A stretch of 12,611 nucleotides of DNA from JAIVJN01 sp036732565 (GTDB lineage Bacteria; Acidobacteriota; Vicinamibacteria; Vicinamibacterales; UBA2999): the NCBI GenBank assembly GCA_036732565.1, contig DAINCF010000187.1:1-12611 (forward strand), given 5' to 3'. A program made the translations under genes and the position numbers. The notes under the pieces are model-generated. The model searched no databases. It was not told where the DNA came from and saw only the letters and a program-made list of their open reading frames with translations. Below are positions 1 through 5,716 of the stretch, piece after piece. Each line of letters begins with the position of its first letter. The stretch's first letter is position 1.

Positions 1-1
1 C

Positions 2-802
2 GCGCTCGCGGCGGCGCAGGTGCAGGCCGGCGACGGCATTCGCGGCATCTTCACCCAGCTCGGAGAGAACCTGGCGAGCCCGTCGGATGCCGAGACCGTG
101 ACCCAGCACTATCTCGACGTGCTCGATCGCGTGGCGGCCTCGGGACTCGATGCCCAGATTGCCGTGAAGCCCACGCAGCTCGGGCTCGACTACGACAAGG
201 CGCTCTGCCAGCGGAACCTCGATCGCCTGATCGAACGGGCCGAGGCTCGGAACAACCTCGTCTGGCTGGACATGGAGAGTTCCCCGTACGTCGATCCAAC
301 GCTGGAACTGTTCAAGACGACGCGGGCGCGGACCGCACGCATCGGGGTGGCGTTGCAAGCGTATCTGCACCGCACGCCCAAGGACGTGGAAGATCTGCTG
401 CCGCTCGGCTCGGCCATCAGGTTGGTGAAAGGCGCCTATCTCGAGCCGCCCTCGGTGGCGATCGCGCGCAAGGCGGATGTCGACGAGGCGTTCTACCACC
501 TCGCGTGCCGGATGGTGTCGAGCGAGGCGCGGAAGGCGGGCACCCTGCTGCACATTGCCACGCACGACATCACGCTGATCGATCGCCTGCTCGCGCACAT
601 CGACCAGACGGGCGTGCCGCGCGACGCCTACGATTTCGCGATGCTCTACGGCATTCAGCGTGAACAGCAGTTGCGGCTGGCGCGCGCGGCGCAGCCGATG
701 CGCGTCCTCATCGCCTACGGCGAGCATTGGTTTCCCTGGTACATGAGGCGGTTGGCCGAACGTCCCGCCAACGTCTGGTTCGTCGTCAAGAACCTGGTGT
801 AG
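2..802 (+). CDS. Proline dehydrogenase (5'-truncated by window edge)
   Basis: FAD-dependent oxidation of L-proline to pyrroline-5-carboxylate, the first step of proline breakdown, feeding electrons to the respiratory chain. The frame is open through base 2, so the gene begins outside the window; about 266 residues are visible and roughly 40-50 N-terminal residues of a usual ~310-residue monofunctional enzyme seem to be missing. Family motifs seen: DMESS around 270-285, RLVKGAYLEP around 420-450, ATHD near 560, MLYGIQREQQLRL around 640-680, and the C-terminal MRVLIAYGEHWFPWYMRR followed by LAERPANVWFVVKNL. The paired Arg in YMRR matches the substrate-carboxylate-binding pair of the family. The GTG at 20 is internal to the conserved barrel, not a start. 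No P5C dehydrogenase gene is visible downstream, so if present it lies elsewhere. The TAG stop lies inside a palindromic repeat (799-859). Confidence 0.93.
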   Translation, partial: ALAAAQVQAGDGIRGIFTQLGENLASPSDAETVTQHYLDVLDRVAASGLDAQIAVKPTQLGLDYDKALCQRNLDRLIERAEARNNLVWLDMESSPYVDPTLELFKTTRARTARIGVALQAYLHRTPKDVEDLLPLGSAIRLVKGAYLEPPSVAIARKADVDEAFYHLACRMVSSEARKAGTLLHIATHDITLIDRLLAHIDQTGVPRDAYDFAMLYGIQREQQLRLARAAQPMRVLIAYGEHWFPWYMRRLAERPANVWFVVKNLV

Positions 803-859
803 GGGCGGTTCGCGACCCGTCCGCCGAAGCGCGCTGCGCGAAGGTGGAACCGCTCCTAC
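799..859. repeat. REP/REPIN-like nested inverted repeat
   Basis: A 61-bp element with terminal inverted repeats: GTAGGGGCGGTTC (799-811) pairs with GAACCGCTCCTAC (847-859) with one mismatch. Between them is a second imperfect stem (CCGCC at 821-825 against GGTGG at 843-847, with a GCGC-rich interior). The terminus is the same as the arm of the perfect palindrome at 2309-2336 and close to that at 5093-5117. The proline dehydrogenase TAG (800-802) is bases 2-4 of the element. Two inverted REP-like ends around a short core resembles a REPIN; that relation is inferred from layout only. Confidence 0.75.
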
Positions 860-886
860 GTGTCCGTGTGTCCTGCCTCGTTCTGC

Positions 887-899
887 TACCATTCGCCCC
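887..899 (+). promoter_or_regulatory. Possible leaderless -10 element for the M20 gene
   Basis: TACCAT at 887-892 matches the TANNNT -10 pattern and is followed by 7 nt before the ATG at 900, the spacing expected when transcription starts at or next to the start codon. No Shine-Dalgarno is present upstream of this ATG, which fits a leaderless message. No clear -35 is seen. Confidence 0.4.
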
Positions 900-2312
900 A
901 TGCGTACCGTCCTGACCCTCGTACTCTCGGTCGTGGCTGGAGCCGTGGTGTCGACTCAACAGGGCGCAGAGTTACCCGGTTCCGCGGGCCTCGACGAAGA
1001 AACCATGCGGCACTTCCAGGCCCTGGTGCGTGCTGACACCACCGACCCGCCCGGCAACGAGAAGCCTGCAGCCGACTATCTGAAACAAGTGCTCGAGAAG
1101 GAAGGCGTCCCCGTCGAGGTCTTCGCGCTCGAAGCCAATCGTCCCAACATCGTCGCGCGGTTGAAGGGCAACGGCAGCCAGCGGCCGCTGCTGATCATGG
1201 CGCACACCGACACCGTCAACGTCGACCCGAAGAAGTGGACGTTCCCGCCGTTCAGCGCGCAGCGAGACGGCGGCTACGTGTACGGACGCGGCACGGTGGA
1301 CGACAAGGACAATGTGGTCGCGTCCTTGATGACGATGCTGCTGCTCAAGCGGCAGAAGGTGCCGCTGGCGCGCGATGTGATCTTCCTGGCCGAAGCCGGG
1401 GAAGAAGGGACCGTGCGCGTCGGCATCAAGTACATGGTCGACAACCATTTCCCGACCATCGACGCCGAATTCTGCCTCGCGGAGGGTGGCGGCGTGGTCC
1501 GCGAGTGCGGCAAGGTTCGCTACGCGTCGGTCCAGACGCTGGAGAAGATCCCGCGCGCCATCGAGCTCACGGCGCGAGGACCGGCAGGGCACGGCTCGGT
1601 CCCGCTCGAGACGAACGCCGTCGCGCACCTGTCGTCGGCCGTCGCGTCGGTGGCGACCTGGGTGCCGCCGATCACGCTCAACGAGACCACAGGGTCGTAC
1701 TTCAAACGCCTCGCGACCGTGTCCTCTCCTGAAGAGGCACAGCGGTATCGCGATGTGCTGAGCCCCGACCCGAACGTGTCCGGACCGGTCGACGCCTATT
1801 TCCGCAAGCATGAGCCGCTGCACGCCTCGATGCTGCGGTCGAGCATTTCGCCCACCATGATTCAGGCCGGGTATCGCGTGAACGTGATCCCATCTGAGGT
1901 GAAGGCGACGCTCGACGTGCGCGTGCTTCCGGACGCCAACCCAGAAGAATTCCTGGAACAGGTCCGGAAAGTCATCAACGATCCGGCGGTGGAAGTGGCC
2001 TGGGCGGCGCGCGACGTGCGCCCGCACGGCACGTCGAAGCTGGGCACCATCGCCTACCAAGCGATCGAGACGCACGCGTCGAAGCACTATCAGACGATCA
2101 CCGTGCCGACGATGAGCACGGGCGCAACGGACATGGCCTACCTGCGCGCGAAGAACGTGCAGTGCTATGGCATTGGCCCGGCGTTGGACATAGAGGACGG
2201 GCCCAAGGGCTTCAGCGCGCACAGCGATCAGGAGCGAATCCTCGAGAGCGAGCTGTATCGCTTCGTCCGCTTCCAGTACGACGTGGTCGCGGACCTCGCA
2301 AGGGCCAAGTAG
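900..2312 (+). CDS. Exported M20-family metallopeptidase/amidohydrolase
   Basis: A zinc-dependent M20/M25/M40 hydrolase (470 aa), probably a carboxypeptidase or dipeptidase acting outside the cytoplasm. The N-terminus (MRTVLTLVLSVVAGAVV) has a short positive start and a hydrophobic segment, read as a signal peptide. Predicted metal and catalytic positions: H102 and D104 in AHTDTV, bridging D134 in YGRGTVDDKD, E168/E169 in EAGEEG, E195 in LAEGGG, and H441 in FSAHSDQER. The lid-domain GHGS His (H231) that completes the neighbouring active site in dimers is present. All key residues are there, so it should be active; substrate cannot be told from sequence. The ATG at 900 is chosen because it gives the signal peptide; there is no Shine-Dalgarno, but a TACCAT sits 7 nt upstream. 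The last codon runs into the palindrome at 2309, which supplies the TAG stop. Confidence 0.9.
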   Translation: MRTVLTLVLSVVAGAVVSTQQGAELPGSAGLDEETMRHFQALVRADTTDPPGNEKPAADYLKQVLEKEGVPVEVFALEANRPNIVARLKGNGSQRPLLIMAHTDTVNVDPKKWTFPPFSAQRDGGYVYGRGTVDDKDNVVASLMTMLLLKRQKVPLARDVIFLAEAGEEGTVRVGIKYMVDNHFPTIDAEFCLAEGGGVVRECGKVRYASVQTLEKIPRAIELTARGPAGHGSVPLETNAVAHLSSAVASVATWVPPITLNETTGSYFKRLATVSSPEEAQRYRDVLSPDPNVSGPVDAYFRKHEPLHASMLRSSISPTMIQAGYRVNVIPSEVKATLDVRVLPDANPEEFLEQVRKVINDPAVEVAWAARDVRPHGTSKLGTIAYQAIETHASKHYQTITVPTMSTGATDMAYLRAKNVQCYGIGPALDIEDGPKGFSAHSDQERILESELYRFVRFQYDVVADLARAK

Positions 2313-2336
2313 GGGCGGTTCGCGAACCGCCCCTAC
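2309..2336. repeat. Perfect 28-bp palindrome, REP-like
   Basis: GTAGGGGCGGTTCG is followed directly by its exact reverse complement: two 14-bp arms, no spacer, no mismatch. It contains the TAG stop of the M20 gene (2310-2312), and its right edge (TAC) is the first half of the TACAAT at 2334-2339. It may also act as a transcript-end hairpin, but no T-run follows. It belongs to the same family as 799-859 and 5093-5117. Confidence 0.85.
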
Positions 2337-2345
2337 AATATCCCC
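2334..2345 (+). promoter_or_regulatory. -10 element TACAAT for a leaderless transcript
   Basis: TACAAT (2334-2339) is one base from the TATAAT consensus and is followed by 6 nt (ATCCCC) and then the GTG start at 2346. This is the spacing of a leaderless promoter. There is no Shine-Dalgarno. The first three bases come from the end of the palindrome at 2309-2336. No -35 box is recognised; that position would fall inside the palindrome. Confidence 0.55.
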
Positions 2346-2777
2346 GTGTCAGACGTCGATCGCATCTTCGGCAAGCGCGTCATCGTCATCGGCGGTGGCG
2401 CGCAGGTCGCGCAGGTGGCGCTCGGGGCCGTCAGCGAGGCCGATCGCCACAACATCCGCGGCGAGCGGATTTCCGTCGACACGATTCCGCTGGTTGGCGA
2501 AGCCAACATCGCCGGGGCGGTGCGAGCGGTCGCCGAGCTGCCGCGCGTCGCGATCCTCGTGCTCGCCGGGTCGATCATGGGTGGCGAGATCACGACCGCG
2601 GTGCGCGAAGTGCAGCAGAAGGGCATCCCGGTCATCGCCCTCAACATGGTCGGCGGCGTGCCTGGCGCGGCGGATCTCGTCGTCTCCGATCCTGTGCAAG
2701 CAGGAGTGATGGCCGTGATGGCGATCGCCGACACCGCCACTTTTGACATTGCACGGCAACGAGGGCGACGGTACTAA
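2346..2777 (+). CDS. Small conserved protein, DUF5612-like
   Basis: A 143-aa cytoplasmic protein with no signal peptide or membrane segment. It opens with VIVIGGGAQVAQVALGAVSE, a glycine-rich beta-turn-alpha segment like a nucleotide-binding fold, then EADRHNIRGERISVDTIPLVGE and a C-terminal half with VLAGSIMGGEIT, VIALNMVGG, DLVVSDPVQAGVMAVMAIADTA. From memory these blocks resemble DUF5612, a domain described mainly from methanogenic archaea and often joined there to an ACT domain; that match needs a profile search. No ACT domain is present here. The function is unknown. The GTG start is supported by the TACAAT box 6 nt upstream and by the conserved block starting just after it. It lies 33 bp after the M20 stop, with a probable promoter of its own. 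Confidence 0.75.
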   Translation: MSDVDRIFGKRVIVIGGGAQVAQVALGAVSEADRHNIRGERISVDTIPLVGEANIAGAVRAVAELPRVAILVLAGSIMGGEITTAVREVQQKGIPVIALNMVGGVPGAADLVVSDPVQAGVMAVMAIADTATFDIARQRGRRY

Positions 2778-2800
2778 CGTCGGGGACATCGGCCGAATCG

Positions 2801-2983
2801 TTGTTTCTGTCGAAAACCAGTCGGCAGCCGAGCTGGTCTCGTACGTGCTTCGCGACCGCGCCCGACGTCTATCTCTTCGACGTCCGGAGTCGGCGCATCG
2901 AGCGCGTGAGCGTGGACAGCGAAGGGGTGCAGTCCGCGGTGGGTTCGAACGGCCAAGCAAGCGTCGATGGCAATGGTCGCTGA
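2801..2983 (+). pseudogene. Remnant of a repeat-type beta-propeller (PD40/TolB-like) protein
   Basis: Translating 2858-2983 gives PDVYLFDVRSRRIERVSVDS, then EGVQSAVGSN and a degraded end VDGNGR before a TGA. This resembles one unit of the secreted repeats of the form DVFVYDR.TG...RVSV....G.Q...GS...SIS.DGR, common in large bacterial surface or exported proteins. The upstream part (2801-2857) keeps a trace of the preceding linker but no convincing repeat. There is no plausible start, Shine-Dalgarno or further repeat, so it is read as a decayed gene fragment. A short chance frame is the alternative. Confidence 0.5.
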
Positions 2984-3009
2984 CTGATTTGCGGCTCAGA
3001 CTGGCGTGG

Positions 3010-3029
3010 GGTCCGCCTTCAGGCGGACC
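3010..3029. repeat. Short hairpin GGTCCGCCT-TC-AGGCGGACC
   Basis: Perfect 9-bp stem with a 2-nt loop, between the pseudogene remnant and the end of the minus-strand VWA gene. It could fold in transcripts of either direction and help end the VWA message, but neither side has a T-run. Its sequence differs from the GTAGGGG palindromes, so it is a second small palindrome type. Confidence 0.55.
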
Positions 3030-3065
3030 TGAAGGTCGCGGATCTCTCTGATTGAGCGATGCACT

Positions 3066-3995
3066 CTACGAGCGTTTGCTGCCGGCGATGTAGCCGCGGC
3101 GCGAGCGGACGCGGTAGCCATCTCCCTTCACGCGGACGCGGAGCGTGTGGTACTTGCCATCGGGCCGTCGGGCGGGTGAGAAGCCGAGCATGTACTGCTG
3201 ATTGAGCTCTTCGGCGATGCGCACGGTGGCCGGCCCAACGTCCGCGGCGCTGGCGACCATCTCGGTGTATCCGCCGCTGCGGCTGGTCACGTCCTGCAAC
3301 GCGTACGGATTCCCGATGTCCGCAATCCGCCGATTCGACGACTGGATCGCGATCGCGTAGACGAAGACGTCGGTCGGCAGCACCATCGCTTGTAGGTTCG
3401 CGATGCTGACGTCACTGGCTGTGTCAGCGCCGTCTGATACGAGCACGATGGCCGCCCGGGGATGATTCCGCGAGTCGAACGTCGGCAGCGCCGTCGCAAT
3501 CGCGTCGAACACCGCGGTGCCACCCGAGGGCTGTACGCGTTCGAGCTGTTCGCTGATCCGCGCGCGCTGGGCAGTCCATTGGGCCGTGAGGCGGGTCTCG
3601 TGATTGAACACGAACAGCTCGGCCTCATCGGTCGGGGCGAGCAGCTCCTCGACGAAGTGACTCAACGCCGTGCGTGCGTCGGTGAAGCGCTGCCCGAACA
3701 TGCTGTCGCTCGAATCGAGGACCAGCGCCACACTCACCGGCACGCGCTCCTTCGTGAACGTCGCGATCGTCTGCGGCACACCATCGTCGAAGATCTCGAA
3801 GTCGTTCTTCTCCAGCGTGGTCACCAGTCGTCCGTCGGCCGCGACTACTGAGACTGCAGTGGTGACGAGCTCGACGTCGCTGCGGAAGATCTGTCGGTCC
3901 TGCCGCGCAAACGCGGACGCTCGACTCACCAGCAGCCCGGCGGACGCCAGGCCGATCTGTCGAAGAAAGACACGCCGCTCGCGATAGGCGGACAT
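3066..3995 (-). CDS. Tat-exported VWA-domain protein (VWFA-related acidobacterial family)
   Basis: A 309-aa exported protein with one von Willebrand factor A domain, likely a metal-dependent adhesion or scaffold module; no enzymatic role is implied. The N-terminus RERRVFLRQ (residues 5-13) fits the twin-arginine consensus (RRxFL), followed by a hydrophobic stretch to ASAFA-RQ near residue 30, a plausible cleavage site. Next come the short family block FRSDVELVTTAVSVVAADGRL with LEKNDFEIFDDGVPQ, and then the VWA domain (about 85-260). MIDAS residues are present: D94, S96, S98 in DSSDSM, T160 in GGTA, D188 in SDGAD. The layout matches the acidobacterial VWFA-related family. The ATG at 3995 is preferred because it sits just before the Tat motif; a GTG at 4007 would add four residues. 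It follows the arginase-like gene by 25 bp on the same strand, but a TAGAAT box in that gap suggests separate transcription. Confidence 0.88.
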   Translation of the reverse strand: MSAYRERRVFLRQIGLASAGLLVSRASAFARQDRQIFRSDVELVTTAVSVVAADGRLVTTLEKNDFEIFDDGVPQTIATFTKERVPVSVALVLDSSDSMFGQRFTDARTALSHFVEELLAPTDEAELFVFNHETRLTAQWTAQRARISEQLERVQPSGGTAVFDAIATALPTFDSRNHPRAAIVLVSDGADTASDVSIANLQAMVLPTDVFVYAIAIQSSNRRIADIGNPYALQDVTSRSGGYTEMVASAADVGPATVRIAEELNQQYMLGFSPARRPDGKYHTLRVRVKGDGYRVRSRRGYIAGSKRS

Positions 3996-4011
3996 GGTTG
4001 AGGCCACTCAG

Positions 4012-4017
4012 ATTCTA
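4012..4017 (-). promoter_or_regulatory. Possible -10 box (TAGAAT) for the VWA gene
   Basis: Read on the minus strand, TAGAAT (4017 to 4012) lies 16 nt before the ATG at 3995, in the 25-bp gap after the arginase-like gene. It would give a very short leader of about 10 nt. No Shine-Dalgarno precedes the ATG. No -35 was identified. Confidence 0.35.
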
Positions 4018-4020
4018 GCC

Positions 4021-4938
4021 TTAGACGGTTGCCGCTGGACGACCGGCGATGCTGCTTCCCAGGGCCGCGACCAGCACATCGGCAAGGGTCCGACCGGCCC
4101 TCCCGTCCGGGTCGAGCGCGGGATTGTAGATTGTGACCTCGATCCCGACCGCCTTGGGGCTGGAAACCGCGATTTCGAGCGCGGTTGTCAGCTCGTCGAC
4201 CGAGAGACCATCAGGAAGCCGGTAGTCCACGGCCGGCATGACCTCGTCGTCCAGGCTGTCCGCGTCGATGTGAATGAAGAAGCCGTCCAGACCCTCCCGC
4301 TCGACGTGGTCGACCGCCGCGAGCGCGGCGACATCGGCGCCCAGCCGCCGGACCGCCGCGAGGTCGAACCGGCGCAGCGCCGGTACGAGCGGCTGGCTTC
4401 CGTAGTGGGCCTGCTCCTCGGCGTCCCGGAACCCAAACGCGACCGCATCCTCCGGTCGGACGAGCGGGCCGCGGCCCTCCAGGTCGGTGAGCAGCCGGGG
4501 GCCATGGCCGGTGACGAACGCCAGGTCCATCGAGGCGGCTTCACCGTTCGGGTTGACCTCGGGCTGATAGAAGTCGGCGTGGCCATCGACGAAGAGCAGG
4601 CCGTAGCGACCGCGCCGCTTCAGGGCCAGCATCGCGCCGAGCACGATGGAGCAGTCGCCGCCAAGGACAATGGGAAATTCGCCCGCGTCGACGCTGGCGC
4701 CCACCGCGTCGGCGAGCCGCGGCGACCACTGAGCAATGGCGTCGGCGTTGAGAGTGAGCGTCTCTGGATCGCGCTCGAAGTTGTACGGAGGCGTGGGCAC
4801 CCGACCTGCCCTTCGTGCCTGGAGGCGTTCGGCAAGCCCGTGATCCAGCAGGCGCTGCGGCAACTGCTCAACGCCTGTGGGCTTCAAGCCGAGAATCGAG
4901 GGGGCTTCGATGATGGCGTATCGCGAGAAGCTCTGCAT
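4021..4938 (-). CDS. Arginase/agmatinase-family ureohydrolase-like protein
   Basis: A 305-aa cytoplasmic protein of the ureohydrolase fold, a family whose manganese enzymes split guanidino compounds such as arginine, agmatine or formiminoglutamate. Motifs in order: VLGGDCSIVLG (92-101), FVDGHADFY (117-124), HIDADSLDD (223-231), GIEVTIYNP (265-273). The two-metal ligands D118, H120, D122, D225 and D227 are present. Two departures: the usual GGDH is GGDC here, so Cys96 stands in for one His ligand, and the substrate-loop GNxHG of true arginases is NPNGEAAS, lacking the catalytic His. Substrate therefore cannot be assigned. The ATG at 4938 is chosen because conserved sequence follows (YAIIEAPSILGL) and because a TTG 36 bases further upstream would draw codons from a palindrome (4947-4970). 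No clear Shine-Dalgarno. It precedes the VWA gene by 25 bp. Confidence 0.82.
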   Translation of the reverse strand: MQSFSRYAIIEAPSILGLKPTGVEQLPQRLLDHGLAERLQARRAGRVPTPPYNFERDPETLTLNADAIAQWSPRLADAVGASVDAGEFPIVLGGDCSIVLGAMLALKRRGRYGLLFVDGHADFYQPEVNPNGEAASMDLAFVTGHGPRLLTDLEGRGPLVRPEDAVAFGFRDAEEQAHYGSQPLVPALRRFDLAAVRRLGADVAALAAVDHVEREGLDGFFIHIDADSLDDEVMPAVDYRLPDGLSVDELTTALEIAVSSPKAVGIEVTIYNPALDPDGRAGRTLADVLVAALGSSIAGRPAATV

Positions 4939-4946
4939 TGGCCACC

Positions 4947-4970
4947 GCCTGCCTGACGCGTGAGGCAGGC
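4947..4970. repeat. 24-bp imperfect palindrome in the repeat mosaic
   Basis: GCCTGCCT (4947-4954) pairs with AGGCAGGC (4963-4970) around a GACGCGTG core; the whole is palindromic except for one central mismatch pair. It lies 8 bp upstream of the arginase-like start and would sit in the 5' leader of that transcript. Confidence 0.65.
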
Positions 4971-4974
4971 CCAA

Positions 4975-5028
4975 CCGCCTCCGCCAAGGCTACGGCGTGT
5001 CTCGCCGAAGCGCAAAGCGCAGAGGCGG
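4975..5028. repeat. Nested inverted repeat in the repeat mosaic
   Basis: Outer arms CCGCCTC (4975-4981) and GAGGCGG (5022-5028) enclose an inner stem, GCTACGGCG (4989-4997) against CGCCGAAGC (5003-5011), with one mismatch. The segment CGCCGAAGCGC (5003-5013) also occurs in the element at 799-859 (822-832), so the two intergenic regions share a repeat module. Confidence 0.6.
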
Positions 5029-5041
5029 AAGGCCTGCGCGA

Positions 5042-5083
5042 CGTACGTCCAGCATACGCCGAGCGTAGGTCCGGCATACGCCG
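5042..5083. repeat. Two tandem 20-bp direct repeats (22-bp period)
   Basis: CGTACGTCCAGCATACGCCG (5042-5061) and CGTAGGTCCGGCATACGCCG (5064-5083) match at 18 of 20 positions, separated by 2 bp. They lie between the nested inverted repeat and the leuD-side palindrome. No gene is credible here; the stretch 4939-5113 holds only repeats and no recognisable promoter for the arginase-like gene. Confidence 0.7.
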
Positions 5084-5092
5084 GGTGTCCAT

Positions 5093-5117
5093 GTAGGGGC
5101 GCTTCGCGAAGCCCTAC
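5093..5117. repeat. REP-like palindrome overlapping the leuD stop
   Basis: Left arm GTAGGGGCGCTTCG (5093-5106) and right arm CGAAGCCCTAC (5107-5117) form an imperfect palindrome with 3 bases missing from the right arm. On the minus strand the right arm reads GTAGGGC and its TAG (5116-5114) is the leuD stop codon, the same arrangement as at 799 and 2309. It could also fold as a hairpin at the end of the leu operon, but there is no T-run. Confidence 0.75.
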
Positions 5118-5716
5118 CGTCCTGCCTGCGAGGAGAGTGCTTCGTAGGCGGTGATGGCCGATTCGTGCTGCAGGATGCGGCCGATGTCGTCCAGGCCTTC
5201 AATCAATCGTCGGCGCGCGACGGTGTCAATCGCGAATGGAAGCGTTCGCCCGTCGGCACGAATCTCCAACGCGTCGAGATCGACGTCGATCTCGAACGGA
5301 GGTCCATCGGTCGCGTGCTGCGCGATCGCGGCCGCGTCGGCCTCGCTCACCGTGGCCGGCAGCAGGCCGTTCGCGATCGCATTGCTGAAGAAGATGTCGG
5401 CAAACGACACCGCGATGACGACGCGAAAGCCGAAGTCGGTGAGCGCCCACACGGCGTGCTCGCGCGATGAGCCACAGCCGAAGTTGATTCCGGAGACGAG
5501 GATGCTCGTGCCGGCGTAGCGCGGCTGGTTGAGCACGAACGACGGATCCGCCACGCCCTCGGGACTGAGCTTCCAATCGTTGAAGAGATACTTGCCGAAG
5601 CCGGTGCGCTCGATGCGGGTGAGGAACTGCTTCGGGATGATCTGATCGGTGTCGACGTGGTTGCGCAGGAGCGGCGCGACGGTCCCACGGTGCGCGTGAA
5701 AAGGCCCGCGGGTCAC
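5114..5716 (-). CDS. leuD: 3-isopropylmalate dehydratase small subunit
   Basis: Small subunit of isopropylmalate isomerase, which with LeuC converts 2-isopropylmalate to 3-isopropylmalate in leucine synthesis. It is 200 aa, the usual length for the bacterial type. Conserved blocks: NHVDTDQIIPKQFL (19-32), GKYLFNDW (41-48), NFGCGSSREHAVWAL (78-92), FADIFFSNAIANGLLP (105-120). The GTG at 5716-5714 is the start because its first bases overlap the leuC TGA (GTGA, 4-bp overlap), a GGGAG lies about 9 nt upstream inside leuC, and the family N-terminus follows at once. The frame stays open upstream of this but runs antiparallel to no family sequence; it is only leuC in another frame. It is the last gene of the leu operon; its TAG lies within a REP-like palindrome. 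Confidence 0.95.
   Translation of the reverse strand: MTRGPFHAHRGTVAPLLRNHVDTDQIIPKQFLTRIERTGFGKYLFNDWKLSPEGVADPSFVLNQPRYAGTSILVSGINFGCGSSREHAVWALTDFGFRVVIAVSFADIFFSNAIANGLLPATVSEADAAAIAQHATDGPPFEIDVDLDALEIRADGRTLPFAIDTVARRRLIEGLDDIGRILQHESAITAYEALSSQAGR

Noticed and set aside
2743..3051. Plus-strand frame overlapping the end of the DUF5612-like gene
   Set aside because: It has no family features, a different frame from the repeat remnant, and runs through the hairpin at 3010-3029.
4868..5092. Minus-strand open frame through the repeat mosaic
   Set aside because: Its codons are made from the repeat modules, it overlaps the arginase-like start and no domain is visible.
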